A stretch of 64,000 nucleotides of DNA from Pedobacter jeongneungensis (lineage in GTDB: Bacteria; Bacteroidota; Bacteroidia; Sphingobacteriales; Sphingobacteriaceae). Position 1 is the stretch's first letter; each line of letters opens with the position of its first letter. The notes beneath the pieces are model-generated. The model searched no databases and was not told where the DNA came from. It saw nothing but the letters and a program-made list of their open reading frames with translations. The stretch is from the NCBI RefSeq assembly GCF_000633455.1, contig NZ_AYMG01000011.1, positions 119,330 to 183,329 of the forward strand, read 5' to 3'. Positions 8,155 through 17,004 of this stretch are shown one piece after another. The translations under genes and the position numbers were made by a program.

Positions 8155-9015
8155 TCATACCTTATTTATAATCATATTATCGATCAGTCTGGTTGAACCT
8201 ACTTTTGCAGCGACTAAAGCAACAAGGTTATTTTCATCCTTTGATTTGGCTGGCTCAAGGGTATCGCCGTTGGCAATGGTAAAATAATCGAGCTCAACGC
8301 CATCAATGTTATCATAGAATGATTTGGCCTTACTTTCTAATTCCGTTAATGAGTATTCGTTAAAATGATCAATAACGAATTGCAGCGATTTACTTAATAC
8401 CAGTGAGTTTTTACGATCTTCTGGTGATAAATGGATATTCCGGCTGCTCATCGCCAAACCATCATCTTCGCGGATAATCGGGCAGGTAATGATAGTAATG
8501 GGCAATTTAAAATAAGCCAGCATATTCTTGATCATTAATACCTGTTGAAAATCCTTTTGTCCGAACATAGCCACATCAGGTTCCACAGCATCAAAAAGCT
8601 TTTTTACAATTTGGGTTACACCCTGGTAATGACCTTTTCTAAATTCGCCCTCCAATAAAAATTCGGCATTACCTAAATCAATATGCCATGCTTCGTCGGC
8701 ACCTGTTGGGTACATTTCATCTACATTTGGCATAAATACGCCATTACAGCCGGCGTCGGCTAACATTGCCAGATCGTGCTCTATAGGGCGGGGATATTTT
8801 TCTAAATCTTTAGGATCTGTAAACTGTGTGGGGTTTACAAAAATACTGCAGATGATGATATCGGCATTTTGCTGGGCCAGCTTAATCAGCGATATATGGC
8901 CATTATGCAGTGCACCCATTGTAGGTACTAAAGCTATTTTTTTAGCTGATGCTTTTAATGGCTGCAAAAAAGCCTTAAGCGCTGCTTTGGTTTTAAATAT
9001 TTCCAATTTGGACAA
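8155..9015 (-). CDS. panC: Pantothenate synthetase PanC
   Basis: Joins pantoate and beta-alanine with ATP to make pantothenate. The 286-residue protein has the HIGH-like TMGALHNGHISL, the CSIFVNPTQF segment, MFGQKDFQQ, the KMSKS-like GLAMSSRN, and the usual domain 2. The start is a TTG at 9015 (MSKLEIF); the next in-frame Met lies within the active-site motif and is too late. panD follows on the same strand, giving two steps of the pathway together; panB is not in the window. Confidence 0.95.
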   Translation of the reverse strand: MSKLEIFKTKAALKAFLQPLKASAKKIALVPTMGALHNGHISLIKLAQQNADIIICSIFVNPTQFTDPKDLEKYPRPIEHDLAMLADAGCNGVFMPNVDEMYPTGADEAWHIDLGNAEFLLEGEFRKGHYQGVTQIVKKLFDAVEPDVAMFGQKDFQQVLMIKNMLAYFKLPITIITCPIIREDDGLAMSSRNIHLSPEDRKNSLVLSKSLQFVIDHFNEYSLTELESKAKSFYDNIDGVELDYFTIANGDTLEPAKSKDENNLVALVAAKVGSTRLIDNMIINKV

Positions 9016-9077
9016 TCTAAATTAAAGCCGTAAAGGTGTAAATTAATCTAAACGAAACCAAACAAATGCTTGCTATA

Positions 9078-9108
9078 TTGATAAATAGTATTATTATGCT
9101 TACCTTTG
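9078..9108 (+). promoter_or_regulatory. Promoter of the glycogen-synthase-like gene
   Basis: TTG (9078-9080), 20 nt, then TACCTTTG (9101-9108): a near-consensus Bacteroidota promoter. Predicted leader is about 35 nt before the ATG at 9150. Confidence 0.65.
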
Positions 9109-9149
9109 CAGCTCATTATCTTTTATTTAACTTAATATTTTCTTAGAAT

Positions 9150-9980
9150 ATGGAGATGGCAAAAACGAAGCTGCTGATTGTTACACACGAGATGTCGCCT
9201 TTCCTCGAGCTTACTAAAATTTCTGAAATTACGCGCCAGTTACCACAGGCTATGCAGGAAAAAGGATTCGAAATCCGCATCTTGATGCCAAAATTCGGTA
9301 ATATCAACGAAAGAAGAAATCGTTTACACGAAGTAATACGCTTGTCGGGAATGAACATCATTATTGATGACAACGATAATCCCTTAATCATTAAAGTAGC
9401 CTCCATCCCAGCTGCACGCATGCAGGTTTATTTCTTAGACAATGAAGAATATTTCCAACGCAAACAGGTATTTAGAGATGCCAGCGGAAAATTCTTCGAC
9501 GACAATGATGAACGCACGATTTTCTTCTGCAAAGGCGCATTAGAAACGGTTAAAAAATTAGGTTGGGCACCAGATATCGTTCACTGCCACGGCTGGATGA
9601 GTGCATTGGTTCCTGCTTACATTAAAACCACTTATAAAAACGATCCTACTTTCAAAAACTCTAAAGTAGTGTATTCTATATATGAAGATGGTTTTACAGA
9701 AAAATTGAATGCCAATTTCGCCACTAAAGCAGTAATGGCCAACATGACGGAAGATGACACTAAAGCATTTTTACCATCTGATTGCGACAGCATGCACATT
9801 GGTGCTATAACTCACTCAGACGCAGTGGTTTTAGGAGACGAAAACCTAAGCAAAGATGTGTTAAAATTTGTTAAAGATTCCAATAAGCCAACATTAGCTT
9901 TTAACTTAACCGAGAATTTTGAAAACTTCTATACTTTTTATGAAGAAATTTCAAATGATGAATTGGTTTCAGTAGCTTAA
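9150..9980 (+). CDS. Glycogen/starch synthase N-terminal-domain protein (GT5-like, single domain)
   Basis: A 276-residue protein whose first 180 residues match the N-terminal Rossmann half of glycogen synthases: THEMSPFLELTKISEITRQLPQAMQEKG, IRILMPKFG, FLDNEEYF and PDIVHCHGWMSALVPAYIK. Full GT5 enzymes have about 480 residues; the C-terminal ADP-glucose-binding domain is absent and the reading frame simply ends, with no sign of a broken second half downstream. Catalysis as a normal glycogen synthase is therefore doubtful. It is divergent from panC and 21 nt ahead of the DUF4270 lipoprotein, an order I recall from other Bacteroidota. MEM start: the ATG at 9156 is equally possible. Confidence 0.8.
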   Translation: MEMAKTKLLIVTHEMSPFLELTKISEITRQLPQAMQEKGFEIRILMPKFGNINERRNRLHEVIRLSGMNIIIDDNDNPLIIKVASIPAARMQVYFLDNEEYFQRKQVFRDASGKFFDDNDERTIFFCKGALETVKKLGWAPDIVHCHGWMSALVPAYIKTTYKNDPTFKNSKVVYSIYEDGFTEKLNANFATKAVMANMTEDDTKAFLPSDCDSMHIGAITHSDAVVLGDENLSKDVLKFVKDSNKPTLAFNLTENFENFYTFYEEISNDELVSVA

Positions 9981-10001
9981 TCAGGTATTATTATTTAAAA
10001 T

Positions 10002-11423
10002 ATGAAATTTACAAAACAAGACTTATTAACCCTGTTGATAGGTCTTTTTCTTTTTGCATCGTGTAAAAACCCCGATGGTGTTGGTTTAGATGTTGATCCA
10101 AGCAGTGCGATTACAGGAACCTTGGTGGTATCGAAAGTGGGCACTAAACTGGTTGAAGAAACTGCAGCAAATACATTAGGGCAGCCCCGTTATCCATTAG
10201 GATACATGGTAGATCCCGTTTTTGGTAAAACTGAGGCTGGCATAGCTATGACGGTTTACCCGGTAAGCACCAGCTACGATTTTGGAACGGCACCTCAACT
10301 TGATTCAGCTATTTTAGTATTAAAATTTGATGAATCGAGTACGGTAACTAAATTTTATGGCGATACCACCAATTCTAAATACAGTATAGATGTATTTCAA
10401 TTGACCAATACGGTAACCAATTATAAAAGTTCCGATGTTCAAGCTATCAACAATACTTTGTTAGGTAATTTTACAGGCAAACTGGCCCCGAACACCAAAA
10501 CTAAAGTATATGATATTGTTACCGGCAAAGCCGATACGTTAAAGGTAGTACCAGCGCAGATCAGGATTCCGCTTAACAAAGCATTTATCCAGAACAATAT
10601 TTTAAACCTGGGTACTGCAGGAACTTCTTCAAATGCAAAGTTTATAAATGCGTTTAAAGGACTGTATGCACAGGTAAATAAATCATCTTCAACAGGTACG
10701 GGCGGTATCGCTTTCTTTAATTTCACAGGTAGCGATTCTTATGTTCAGTTGGTTTGGAAAAAAACCAATTCATCAAGCGGGATTGATACGGCAAGTGTAA
10801 ACTTCCCAATAGGGGCATTAAACTCAAGCAGTCAAATTACCGGTGTAGCGGCAAACATTAAACATGACTATGCCGGAACTCCTGTACGTGCACAGCTCGA
10901 CGCTTCAACCGCAGAATATAGTGTAACTTACCTGCATGGCCTGGCCGGCGTTAAAGCAAAAATCGACTTTCCCGATCTTACAGCTTTTACAGGCACTTAC
11001 GGAAAAGCAATAATTAACAAAGCCGAACTGGTTGTAGAGCTTGGTGGCGGTGCACCGGCATACCCATTTAATGCTGCACAAAGACTTTCTTTGTACCGTT
11101 GGGATATCGCACACCAACCAGCTAACATTCCGGATTATAATAATTACGCGGTTAGCTCATCTGGTATATCAGCAGCTGGTGAGGCACTATTTGGCGGATA
11201 TTTCGATTCGACAAAAAACCGCTATATTTTCATTATTACAAGCTATGTTCAGAACTTGATTGATGGTACGATAAAAGACGAAGGCACTTTCTTAGCGCCA
11301 ACTTCCTATAACCTTTTCCAAAATGTACCTACGGCAACTTCGGCAGAAAGATCAATTATTGGGACCGGTAACGCAGCCACCAATAAAATGAAACTGAATA
11401 TCTATTATACCAAGATTAATTAA
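10002..11423 (+). CDS. DUF4270 family lipoprotein
   Basis: A 473-residue exported protein. The signal peptide ends in lipobox F18-A19-S20 before C21, and CKNPDGVGLDVDPSSAITG follows; the opening with a Cys, then GLDV and an early YPLGYMVDP-like segment is typical of DUF4270. The rest is rich in beta strands, Thr and Ser, suggesting a surface or periplasmic beta protein. It lies 21 nt behind the glycogen-synthase-like gene and is probably cotranscribed. A strong terminator follows at 11442-11479. Function is unknown for the family. Confidence 0.82.
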   Translation: MKFTKQDLLTLLIGLFLFASCKNPDGVGLDVDPSSAITGTLVVSKVGTKLVEETAANTLGQPRYPLGYMVDPVFGKTEAGIAMTVYPVSTSYDFGTAPQLDSAILVLKFDESSTVTKFYGDTTNSKYSIDVFQLTNTVTNYKSSDVQAINNTLLGNFTGKLAPNTKTKVYDIVTGKADTLKVVPAQIRIPLNKAFIQNNILNLGTAGTSSNAKFINAFKGLYAQVNKSSSTGTGGIAFFNFTGSDSYVQLVWKKTNSSSGIDTASVNFPIGALNSSSQITGVAANIKHDYAGTPVRAQLDASTAEYSVTYLHGLAGVKAKIDFPDLTAFTGTYGKAIINKAELVVELGGGAPAYPFNAAQRLSLYRWDIAHQPANIPDYNNYAVSSSGISAAGEALFGGYFDSTKNRYIFIITSYVQNLIDGTIKDEGTFLAPTSYNLFQNVPTATSAERSIIGTGNAATNKMKLNIYYTKIN

Positions 11424-11441
11424 TATTGATATCATCGATTT

Positions 11442-11479
11442 AAAAAACTCCTGTTCTTAAAAAGAGCAGGAGTTTTTTG
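11442..11479 (+). terminator. Intrinsic terminator after the DUF4270 gene
   Basis: ACTCCTGTTCTT pairs with AAGAGCAGGAGT (one G-T pair), followed by TTTTTTGTTT. Confidence 0.85.
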
Positions 11480-11551
11480 TTTATTCGACTAGTCTATTTA
11501 AGCCGTATCATTATTATCAAGATAAGGAAATTGCCTCGACTAAGTCCCTTA

Positions 11552-11662
11552 TGTCATTCTGAACGCAGTGAAGAATCTTTTAAATAATTGAAGGTTTTAG
11601 ATGTTGCCTGCCAGCAATTTATTCCATGGTGGTAAAGATTCTTCGTTGCACTCAGAATGACA
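11552..11662. repeat. TGTCATTCTGA inverted-repeat element, copy 1
   Basis: Outer arms of about 29 bp, starting TGTCATTCTGAACGCAGTG and ending CACTCAGAATGACA, are complementary with four mismatches and enclose about 53 nt. A second copy with the same arms but a different core is at 23023-23114. The spacer 11424-11748 holds nothing else but two terminators. Confidence 0.75.
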
Positions 11663-11699
11663 AATTTAAAATATGACCTTTGAACATGCATTCCCAAAC

Positions 11700-11732
11700 A
11701 AAAAGAGCCGCCCTAAGGCAGCTCTTTTTTAT
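11700..11732 (-). terminator. Terminator after ssb
   Basis: AAGAGCCGCC pairs with GGCAGCTCTT (one mismatch). On the minus strand the stem is followed by TTTTTGTTT, fitting the end of the mutY-ssb transcript; T-runs on both sides could make it two-way. Confidence 0.75.
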
Positions 11733-11748
11733 TTAATTCAATTTCTCG

Positions 11749-12186
11749 CTAAAAAGGAAGGTCTCCACTTTCATCCGATGGGCCAATGGTAAATTCATCT
11801 TCGATTTTCGATTCAGTGCTTTGATGTGTTGGTGTAGCCGGACTTTGTTCGAAATCGCTCTTTCTACCCAGCATAGTAAAGTTTTCGGCAACAATTTCTG
11901 TTACATATTTTTTAACCTTTTCTTTGTCTTCAAAGGATCTTGTTCTCAGCTTCCCCTCTATATAAACCAATTTACCTTTTTGCAGGTATTTCGAAGCTAC
12001 CTCGGCCAAACCGCGCCATAGCACAATATTATGCCACTCTGTTTGTTCTACTCTCTTACCATCTTTGTTGTACGTTTCAGATGTAGCTAATGGAAAACTG
12101 GCTACCGTTACGCCACCGTCTAAATGCCGTACTTCAGGGTCTTTGCCTAAATGGCCTACTAAAATAACTTTGTTAATCCCAGACAT
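11749..12186 (-). CDS. ssb: Single-stranded DNA-binding protein SSB
   Basis: Covers single-stranded DNA during replication and repair and recruits partners through its tail. The 145-residue protein begins MSGINKVILVGHLGKDPEVR, the typical OB-fold start, with WHNIVLWRGLAEVASKYLQKGK in the core. The acidic tail ends in DLPF, the conserved partner-binding tip. It sits 55 nt behind mutY on the same strand and ends at its own terminator. Confidence 0.95.
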   Translation of the reverse strand: MSGINKVILVGHLGKDPEVRHLDGGVTVASFPLATSETYNKDGKRVEQTEWHNIVLWRGLAEVASKYLQKGKLVYIEGKLRTRSFEDKEKVKKYVTEIVAENFTMLGRKSDFEQSPATPTHQSTESKIEDEFTIGPSDESGDLPF

Positions 12187-12241
12187 AAATATTTTTGGTT
12201 AGTTGTTTCGTTCTATAAATATACTCAGCCAAGATGGTTAG

Positions 12242-13303
12242 TTACTCCATTTTATCACTAAAAAAGTATTCCTGTACAAAATCGTGGATTACTTTTGGCT
12301 GCGGTAACTCATCTAACTTATTTAAAGAAACCCAATTAAGTTCCTTTTGTTTATTAAAGTTAAATATATAATTTTTTAATGCAAAAAATTGAACGTGTAT
12401 TATTTGGTGCGTTAATATATGTTTTTTTGCGCTGATAAACTCAAAATACGCATCGTTTCCAAAGGTCTTTTTTACCTGATCGACAAACAACCCGTTATTT
12501 GCATCCTCGTGTGTAAGCATTTCTATGCTCGGAAAATCGTATAGATGCTGCCAAACATCGCCAGCCTGCCGTTCTCTTACTACTACCTGCCCATTATCAA
12601 AACAAACAAAGTAGTTGATAAACCTGTGCTTTTGCGCAGCCTTTTTTAGCTTAACCGGAAGCTCATTTACCATTTTATGACCGAAAGCATAACAGGTTTG
12701 GTTAAGCGGGCAAACACCGCAATTTGGCGATTTTGGCTTACATTGTATGGCCCCAAATTCCATTATAGCCTGATTGTACAATGCCGGATCTTTCTGATCA
12801 AGCAGCTCATTTGCCAAAGTATAAAACTGCTTTTTACCCGCCGGAGAATTGATTGCCGTATCAATACCATAATACCTGGATAACACCCGGAATACGTTTC
12901 CATCTACCACTGCTCGTGCCTCTCCAGATGAAAAAGAAGAGATTGCGGCAGCCGTATATTCGCCGATTCCTTTTAATTTTATCAGCTCATCATGCAGATT
13001 TGGGAAGATTCCATTGTAATCTTTTACCACAATCTGTGCCGTGGCATGCATATTTCTACCTCTTGAGTAATACCCCAATCCTTGCCAAAGCTTTAAAACT
13101 TTAGCTTCGGTGGCACTGGCAAAATCATTAACCGTTGGGAAATTCTCTAAAAATTTATTGAAATAAGGAAGACCCTGCTCTACCCTTGTTTGTTGTAATA
13201 TAACCTCTGATAACCAGATGGTATAAGCATCATTGGTATGCCTCCAGGGCAGATCTCTCTTATTTAGCAGATACCAATTGATGAGTTCATTTTGAAATGT
13301 CAT
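12242..13303 (-). CDS. mutY: A/G-specific adenine DNA glycosylase MutY
   Basis: Removes adenine paired with 8-oxoguanine. At 353 residues it has the full plan: helix-hairpin-helix glycosylase domain with E33 (SEVILQQTR) and D134 (AVVDGNVFRV) as catalytic residues, LKGIGEYTAAAI as the hairpin, and the 4Fe-4S ligands C188, C195, C198 and C204 in the spacing C-x6-C-x2-C-x5-C. The C-terminal part (about 225-350) is the NUDIX-like domain that reads 8-oxoG. ssb follows at 55 nt, so the pair forms a DNA maintenance operon. Confidence 0.96.
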   Translation of the reverse strand: MTFQNELINWYLLNKRDLPWRHTNDAYTIWLSEVILQQTRVEQGLPYFNKFLENFPTVNDFASATEAKVLKLWQGLGYYSRGRNMHATAQIVVKDYNGIFPNLHDELIKLKGIGEYTAAAISSFSSGEARAVVDGNVFRVLSRYYGIDTAINSPAGKKQFYTLANELLDQKDPALYNQAIMEFGAIQCKPKSPNCGVCPLNQTCYAFGHKMVNELPVKLKKAAQKHRFINYFVCFDNGQVVVRERQAGDVWQHLYDFPSIEMLTHEDANNGLFVDQVKKTFGNDAYFEFISAKKHILTHQIIHVQFFALKNYIFNFNKQKELNWVSLNKLDELPQPKVIHDFVQEYFFSDKME

Positions 13304-13411
13304 TACTGCAAATTACGGTGTATTTATCCGATTTAAAAAAAACTTGCAATTGGGTGATAACTCTGGAGATAAAAAAATCATCTTTTATTTCCCTATCTCA
13401 TTAAAAAGCAA

Positions 13412-13419
13412 TACTTTTG
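13412..13419 (+). promoter_or_regulatory. -7 box of the HU-TPR transcript
   Basis: TACTTTTG, 53 nt before the HU ATG at 13473. No clear -33 TTTG. Confidence 0.45.
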
Positions 13420-13472
13420 CAACCCCAAAACAGTAGTAATATTAAAACACATAATATAATAAATAATAAAAT

Positions 13473-13775
13473 ATGACTAAGGCAGATATTATTTCAGAAA
13501 TATCAACAAAAACCGGAATTGAGAAGGTTGATGTACAGGAAACAGTTGAGGCATTTTTCAAGGTTATCAAAACCAGCATGATTGGCGGTGAAAATGTATA
13601 CGTTAGGGGCTTCGGAAGCTTTGTTGTTAAAAAGAGAGCGCAAAAAACTGCGAGAAATATCTCAAAAAACACTGCAATAATTATCCCGGAACATTTTGTT
13701 CCAAGCTTTAAACCAGCAAAAGTATTTGTTGACAAAGTGAAAAGCAATTCAAAAAAAATTAACGTAGAAGCCTAA
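13473..13775 (+). CDS. HU/IHF family DNA-binding protein
   Basis: A nucleoid protein that bends DNA. The 100-residue protein has the HU plan: MTKADIISEISTKTGIEK helices, then the beta-arm region with GGENVYVRGFGSFVVKKR, ARN and the tail PAKVFVDKVK. It is longer than HU by a few C-terminal residues, as usual for the IHF-beta-like branch in Bacteroidota. It begins the run HU - TPR - small basic protein - rng; the TPR gene starts 11 nt after its stop. Confidence 0.94.
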   Translation: MTKADIISEISTKTGIEKVDVQETVEAFFKVIKTSMIGGENVYVRGFGSFVVKKRAQKTARNISKNTAIIIPEHFVPSFKPAKVFVDKVKSNSKKINVEA

Positions 13776-13786
13776 GTCTTAAATTT

Positions 13787-14665
13787 ATGAATAGCAGCAT
13801 CAGATCAAAACAAACCATCATTATTGGAGCGATTGTATTGCTTGTTGCATTTTTATTTACAAGAGACATTAAGGGTTTAGTAAAACCAACTGAAGAAAAC
13901 GGCAAAATGCCAGCCAGTGGCCCAATGGCCGGGGCAGCAGCAGCTTCTACTTCGTCGGCACTAAACATCGAAACATCATCTACTGCTGCAAAAAATGTAA
14001 TCAACAAAAACCTGGCTACAGACATTACAGCTTTAGAAAACACTTACAAAGGTGCTAATGGCGCAGAAAAGATCGAATTTGCAAAGCAATTGGCCCAAAA
14101 ATGGGATGATGTGGAGCAAATAACGCCATCTGCCCTTTATTTAGAAATTGTCGCCCAAAGCGAACCATCAGCAAAATCGTGGTTGGCGGCTGGTAACCAG
14201 TTTATAAAAGCCTTTGAAGGTACACAAGATAGCCTGGCACAACCTGCTTTATTGCAGAAAGCCAATACATCTTACAAAAACGCATTAGAGAAAGACTCTA
14301 CTAACATTGAAGCTAAAACAGGCTTAGGTGTAACAATAGTAAACGGCTTAGGCGCACCAATGCAAGGTATTGCAATGTTGCTTGAAGTTGTAGCTAAAGA
14401 ACCTAAAAACGTTAAGGCGAACATGAATTTAGGCTTATTCTCTATAAAATCAGGTCAGTTTGACAAAGCAATTCCACGTTTTAAAACCGTAATTGCGGCA
14501 GCTCCAACCCCTGAAGCTTATTTCTACTTAGGCACCGCCTTAGAAAATTTAGGCAAAAACAAAGAAGCAGTTGATGCTTATTTAGCAAGCAAAAAATTAG
14601 CGGCAAACCCAACCTTATCATCTTTCATTGATAAGAAGGTGGCTGAACTAAAGAATAAAAATTAA
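13787..14665 (+). CDS. Membrane-anchored tetratricopeptide repeat protein
   Basis: A 292-residue protein with one N-terminal membrane helix (about residues 9-25, TIIIGAIVLLVAFLFTR), an Ala/Ser-rich linker (about 45-70), and TPR repeats in the C-terminal half (KNVKANMNLGLFSIKSGQFDKAI and TPEAYFYLGTALENLGKNKEAVDAY are clear). TPRs bind other proteins; the partner is unknown. It is cotranscribed with HU and lies before rng, an order seen in related genomes, so a role linked to RNA or nucleoid function is possible but is only inference. Confidence 0.85.
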   Translation: MNSSIRSKQTIIIGAIVLLVAFLFTRDIKGLVKPTEENGKMPASGPMAGAAAASTSSALNIETSSTAAKNVINKNLATDITALENTYKGANGAEKIEFAKQLAQKWDDVEQITPSALYLEIVAQSEPSAKSWLAAGNQFIKAFEGTQDSLAQPALLQKANTSYKNALEKDSTNIEAKTGLGVTIVNGLGAPMQGIAMLLEVVAKEPKNVKANMNLGLFSIKSGQFDKAIPRFKTVIAAAPTPEAYFYLGTALENLGKNKEAVDAYLASKKLAANPTLSSFIDKKVAELKNKN

Positions 14666-14701
14666 TTAACAGATTAATAAAAACATTTAAAACTTAAAAC
14701 T

Positions 14702-14791
14702 ATGCCAAGCGGTAAAAAAAGAAAAAGACATAAAATGGCTACGCACAAACGTAAAAAACGTTTAAGAAAAAACAGACATAAGAAAAAATAG
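14702..14791 (+). CDS. AURKAIP1/COX24-like 29-residue basic protein (candidate small ribosomal protein)
   Basis: An ATG-to-TAG frame of 29 codons: MPSGKKRKRHKMATHKRKKR and then LRKNRHKKK. About two thirds of residues are Lys, Arg or His. The KRKRHKMATHKRKKRLRKNRHK pattern resembles the AURKAIP1/COX24 C-terminal domain, whose members include mitochondrial mS38 and actinobacterial bS22 of the small ribosomal subunit. It lies between the TPR gene and rng, and the frame is too clean and too biased to be chance. Ribosomal placement in this organism is inferred from the family, not shown. Confidence 0.8.
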   Translation: MPSGKKRKRHKMATHKRKKRLRKNRHKKK

Positions 14792-14815
14792 TTTCTTATT
14801 TTGATTAAGCCTATT

Positions 14816-14843
14816 AAACCTCATAGTAAACACTATGAGGTTT
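14816..14843 (+). terminator. Stable hairpin before rng
   Basis: AAACCTCATAGT and ACTATGAGGTTT form a perfect 12-bp stem with a 4-nt loop. The following sequence is AAACAATTTA, not a T-run, so it may be an mRNA 3' end or a processing site instead of a standard terminator. Confidence 0.55.
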
Positions 14844-14947
14844 AAACAATTTATATGATTTTTTTTATTGTATATTTTTCTGGCTATATCAATGTTTTTT
14901 ATTTACTATCCATTTGTTAATAGGCGAAAGCCTTAAATCTGTAGCTG

Positions 14948-16498
14948 TTGGTAAAAGAATTAATTATCAATTCGACTCCTGCCGGAGTTACCATAGCGTT
15001 GATTGAAGACAAACAACTTGTTGAGCTTCACAAAGAACAAATCAATAATAACTACGCCGTAGGCGATATTTATTTGGGCCGCATTAAAAAAATTATGCCT
15101 GGCCTGAATGCTGCTTTCGTGGATGTTGGTTATGAAAAAGATGCCTTTTTGCATTATTTTGATTTGGGCCCTCAGGTGCAATCTTTAATTAAGCTAACTA
15201 AGATCAAGCGTAATGGCTCGGTTACAGGCACATTATTAGATAATTTAAAGCTGGAAGCCGATATTAATAAGGCAGGCAAAATTTCTGATGTGCTCAGTAA
15301 AAACATGCTCCTACCTGTACAAATTGCCAAAGAGCCAATTTCTACAAAAGGACCACGTTTAAGTTCCGACATTTCGATTGCCGGCAGGTATGTGGTACTG
15401 GTGCCATTCTCCAATACCATATCTGTATCAAAAAAAATAAAAAGTAATACCGAACGTAATCGTTTAAAAAAGATTATCGAAAGTATTAAACCTCAAAATT
15501 TTGGGGTAATTATCAGGACCGTTTCTGAAGGTAGAGGAGTTGCCGAAATGCAGAAAGATCTTTTGGATCTGATTGCTAAATGGGAAAACTTCATTAAAAA
15601 AATGCCTTCTACCGAACCTTCAAAAAGGGTTTGGGGAGAAATGGACAGATCATCAACGTTAATCCGTGATATTCTGAATCCTGATTTTACAAACGTTTAT
15701 GTAAGTACACCAGAGCTGTACGATGATATCCGTTCTTATGTACACGATATTTCTCCAGAAATGGAAAAGATCGTTAAACTGTACAAACAGAAAGAACCGA
15801 TCTTCGATCACTTCGGAATAGAAAAGCAGATTAAAAATGCTTTCGGAAAAACAGTAAACTTACCCGGTGGCGCTTACTTAGTTGTAGAGCATACCGAAGC
15901 ACTTCACGTAATAGATGTGAACAGTGGAAACCGTACTGCCAGTAAAGAAAATCAAGAAGAGAACGCTTTACAGGTAAACAAAGAGGCGGCTAAAGAAATT
16001 GCCCGTCAACTGCGCTTGCGCGATATGGGCGGTATTGTGGTAATCGATTTTATCGATATGCACAAACCAACAAACCGTAAAATGCTATTCGATTATTTGC
16101 GTGAGCTGATGTTATTGGATAGGGCTAAACATACAATTTTGCCTCCGAGCAAATTTGGTTTGGTACAGATTACCCGGCAGCGTGTTCGTCCGGAGATGAA
16201 TATTGTCACGGTAGAAAAATGTCCGGCCTGCGATGGGACCGGAGAAATTAAAGCGAGTATCGTTTTAATGGATGATATTGAGAACAACCTTAATTATATT
16301 TTAAGAGAGCAGAATGAAAAAGGTGTAACACTTTGTGTACACCCATACATAGAAGCTTATATTACCAAAGGAATTTTCAACCTTCAACGCCGCTGGTTCT
16401 TTAAATACGGCCAATGGATTAAAGTGAAGGCACAATCATCTTATTACTTAAATGAGTTTCACTTTATCTCTGCTAAAGACGAAGAGATTAAATTATAA
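14948..16498 (+). CDS. rng: Ribonuclease G/E family endoribonuclease
   Basis: Cuts single-stranded RNA in rRNA maturation and mRNA decay. The 516-residue protein has the S1 domain near residues 37-75 (AVGDIYLGRIKKIMPGLNAAFVDVG), the catalytic core with D323 (VIDVNSGNRT) and D367 (VIDFIDM) as the metal-binding aspartates, QLRLRDMGGI between them, and CPACDGTG (about 427-434), the zinc-link type motif. It lacks the long RNase E scaffold. The start is a TTG; a stop lies two codons upstream and the N-terminus MVKELIINSTP is the conserved one, so TTG is correct. Confidence 0.95.
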   Translation: MVKELIINSTPAGVTIALIEDKQLVELHKEQINNNYAVGDIYLGRIKKIMPGLNAAFVDVGYEKDAFLHYFDLGPQVQSLIKLTKIKRNGSVTGTLLDNLKLEADINKAGKISDVLSKNMLLPVQIAKEPISTKGPRLSSDISIAGRYVVLVPFSNTISVSKKIKSNTERNRLKKIIESIKPQNFGVIIRTVSEGRGVAEMQKDLLDLIAKWENFIKKMPSTEPSKRVWGEMDRSSTLIRDILNPDFTNVYVSTPELYDDIRSYVHDISPEMEKIVKLYKQKEPIFDHFGIEKQIKNAFGKTVNLPGGAYLVVEHTEALHVIDVNSGNRTASKENQEENALQVNKEAAKEIARQLRLRDMGGIVVIDFIDMHKPTNRKMLFDYLRELMLLDRAKHTILPPSKFGLVQITRQRVRPEMNIVTVEKCPACDGTGEIKASIVLMDDIENNLNYILREQNEKGVTLCVHPYIEAYITKGIFNLQRRWFFKYGQWIKVKAQSSYYLNEFHFISAKDEEIKL

Positions 16499-16516
16499 CT
16501 TAAAAGCATTTAATTT

Positions 16517-16549
16517 AAAGCCTGGATTTAAAAGTCCGGGCTTTTTTTT
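16517..16549 (+). terminator. Intrinsic terminator after rng
   Basis: AAAGCCTGGA pairs with TCCGGGCTTT (one G-T pair), followed by a run of T. Confidence 0.85.
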
Positions 16550-16580
16550 AGAAAAAACAGGAAGATTAACCTAAGTAATT

Positions 16581-16730
16581 TAAACCTGACAGCAGCAAAA
16601 ATACTTTTTGTTTGTAGCAACTCTTAATATATTGTCATGCTGAGGCACGAAGCATCTGTTTCATAGCTGCAGATGCTTCGTACCTCAGCATGACAGGACT
16701 TCAAAAAGATTGAAGCGAATGGCAGGACTT
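16581..16730. repeat. Dispersed CCTGACAGCAGC element with a nested palindrome
   Basis: The spacer 16550-17004 has no gene. It holds TAAACCTGACAGCAGC (16581-16596) and AGCGAATGGCAGGACTT (16714-16730), words that recur at 34439-34491 and 63946-63984. Inside lies a separate palindrome, 16633-16695, whose 26-bp arms begin TGTCATGCTGAGG and pair with a single mismatch around 11 nt. Further right, 16840-16885 has GTCCCGCCATTTG and CCGATGAAG, also seen in the other copies. Nothing else was recognised up to radA. Confidence 0.55.
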
Positions 16731-17004
16731 TCGGAACGGAAAATGCACAGAAACCTGTTTTCCAAAAAAATAACAATTGTATTATCTAAAAATCATCGTT
16801 TTTATCAAACAGCAAATACAGCAGCTATTGGGTTACATCAGTCCCGCCATTTGTTCAAGCCCCGATGAAGAAATGGGGGCTGCCACGTCTGTCTGGTTTA
16901 GAACTGAACGGCCAATCTAAATAATTTCAGACCTCGTGAGTTTTAAAAACCTGCAGGGTTTATCAACGAGAAAGGTTAAATTCGTAATCTAAATTTTTAA
17001 TCAA

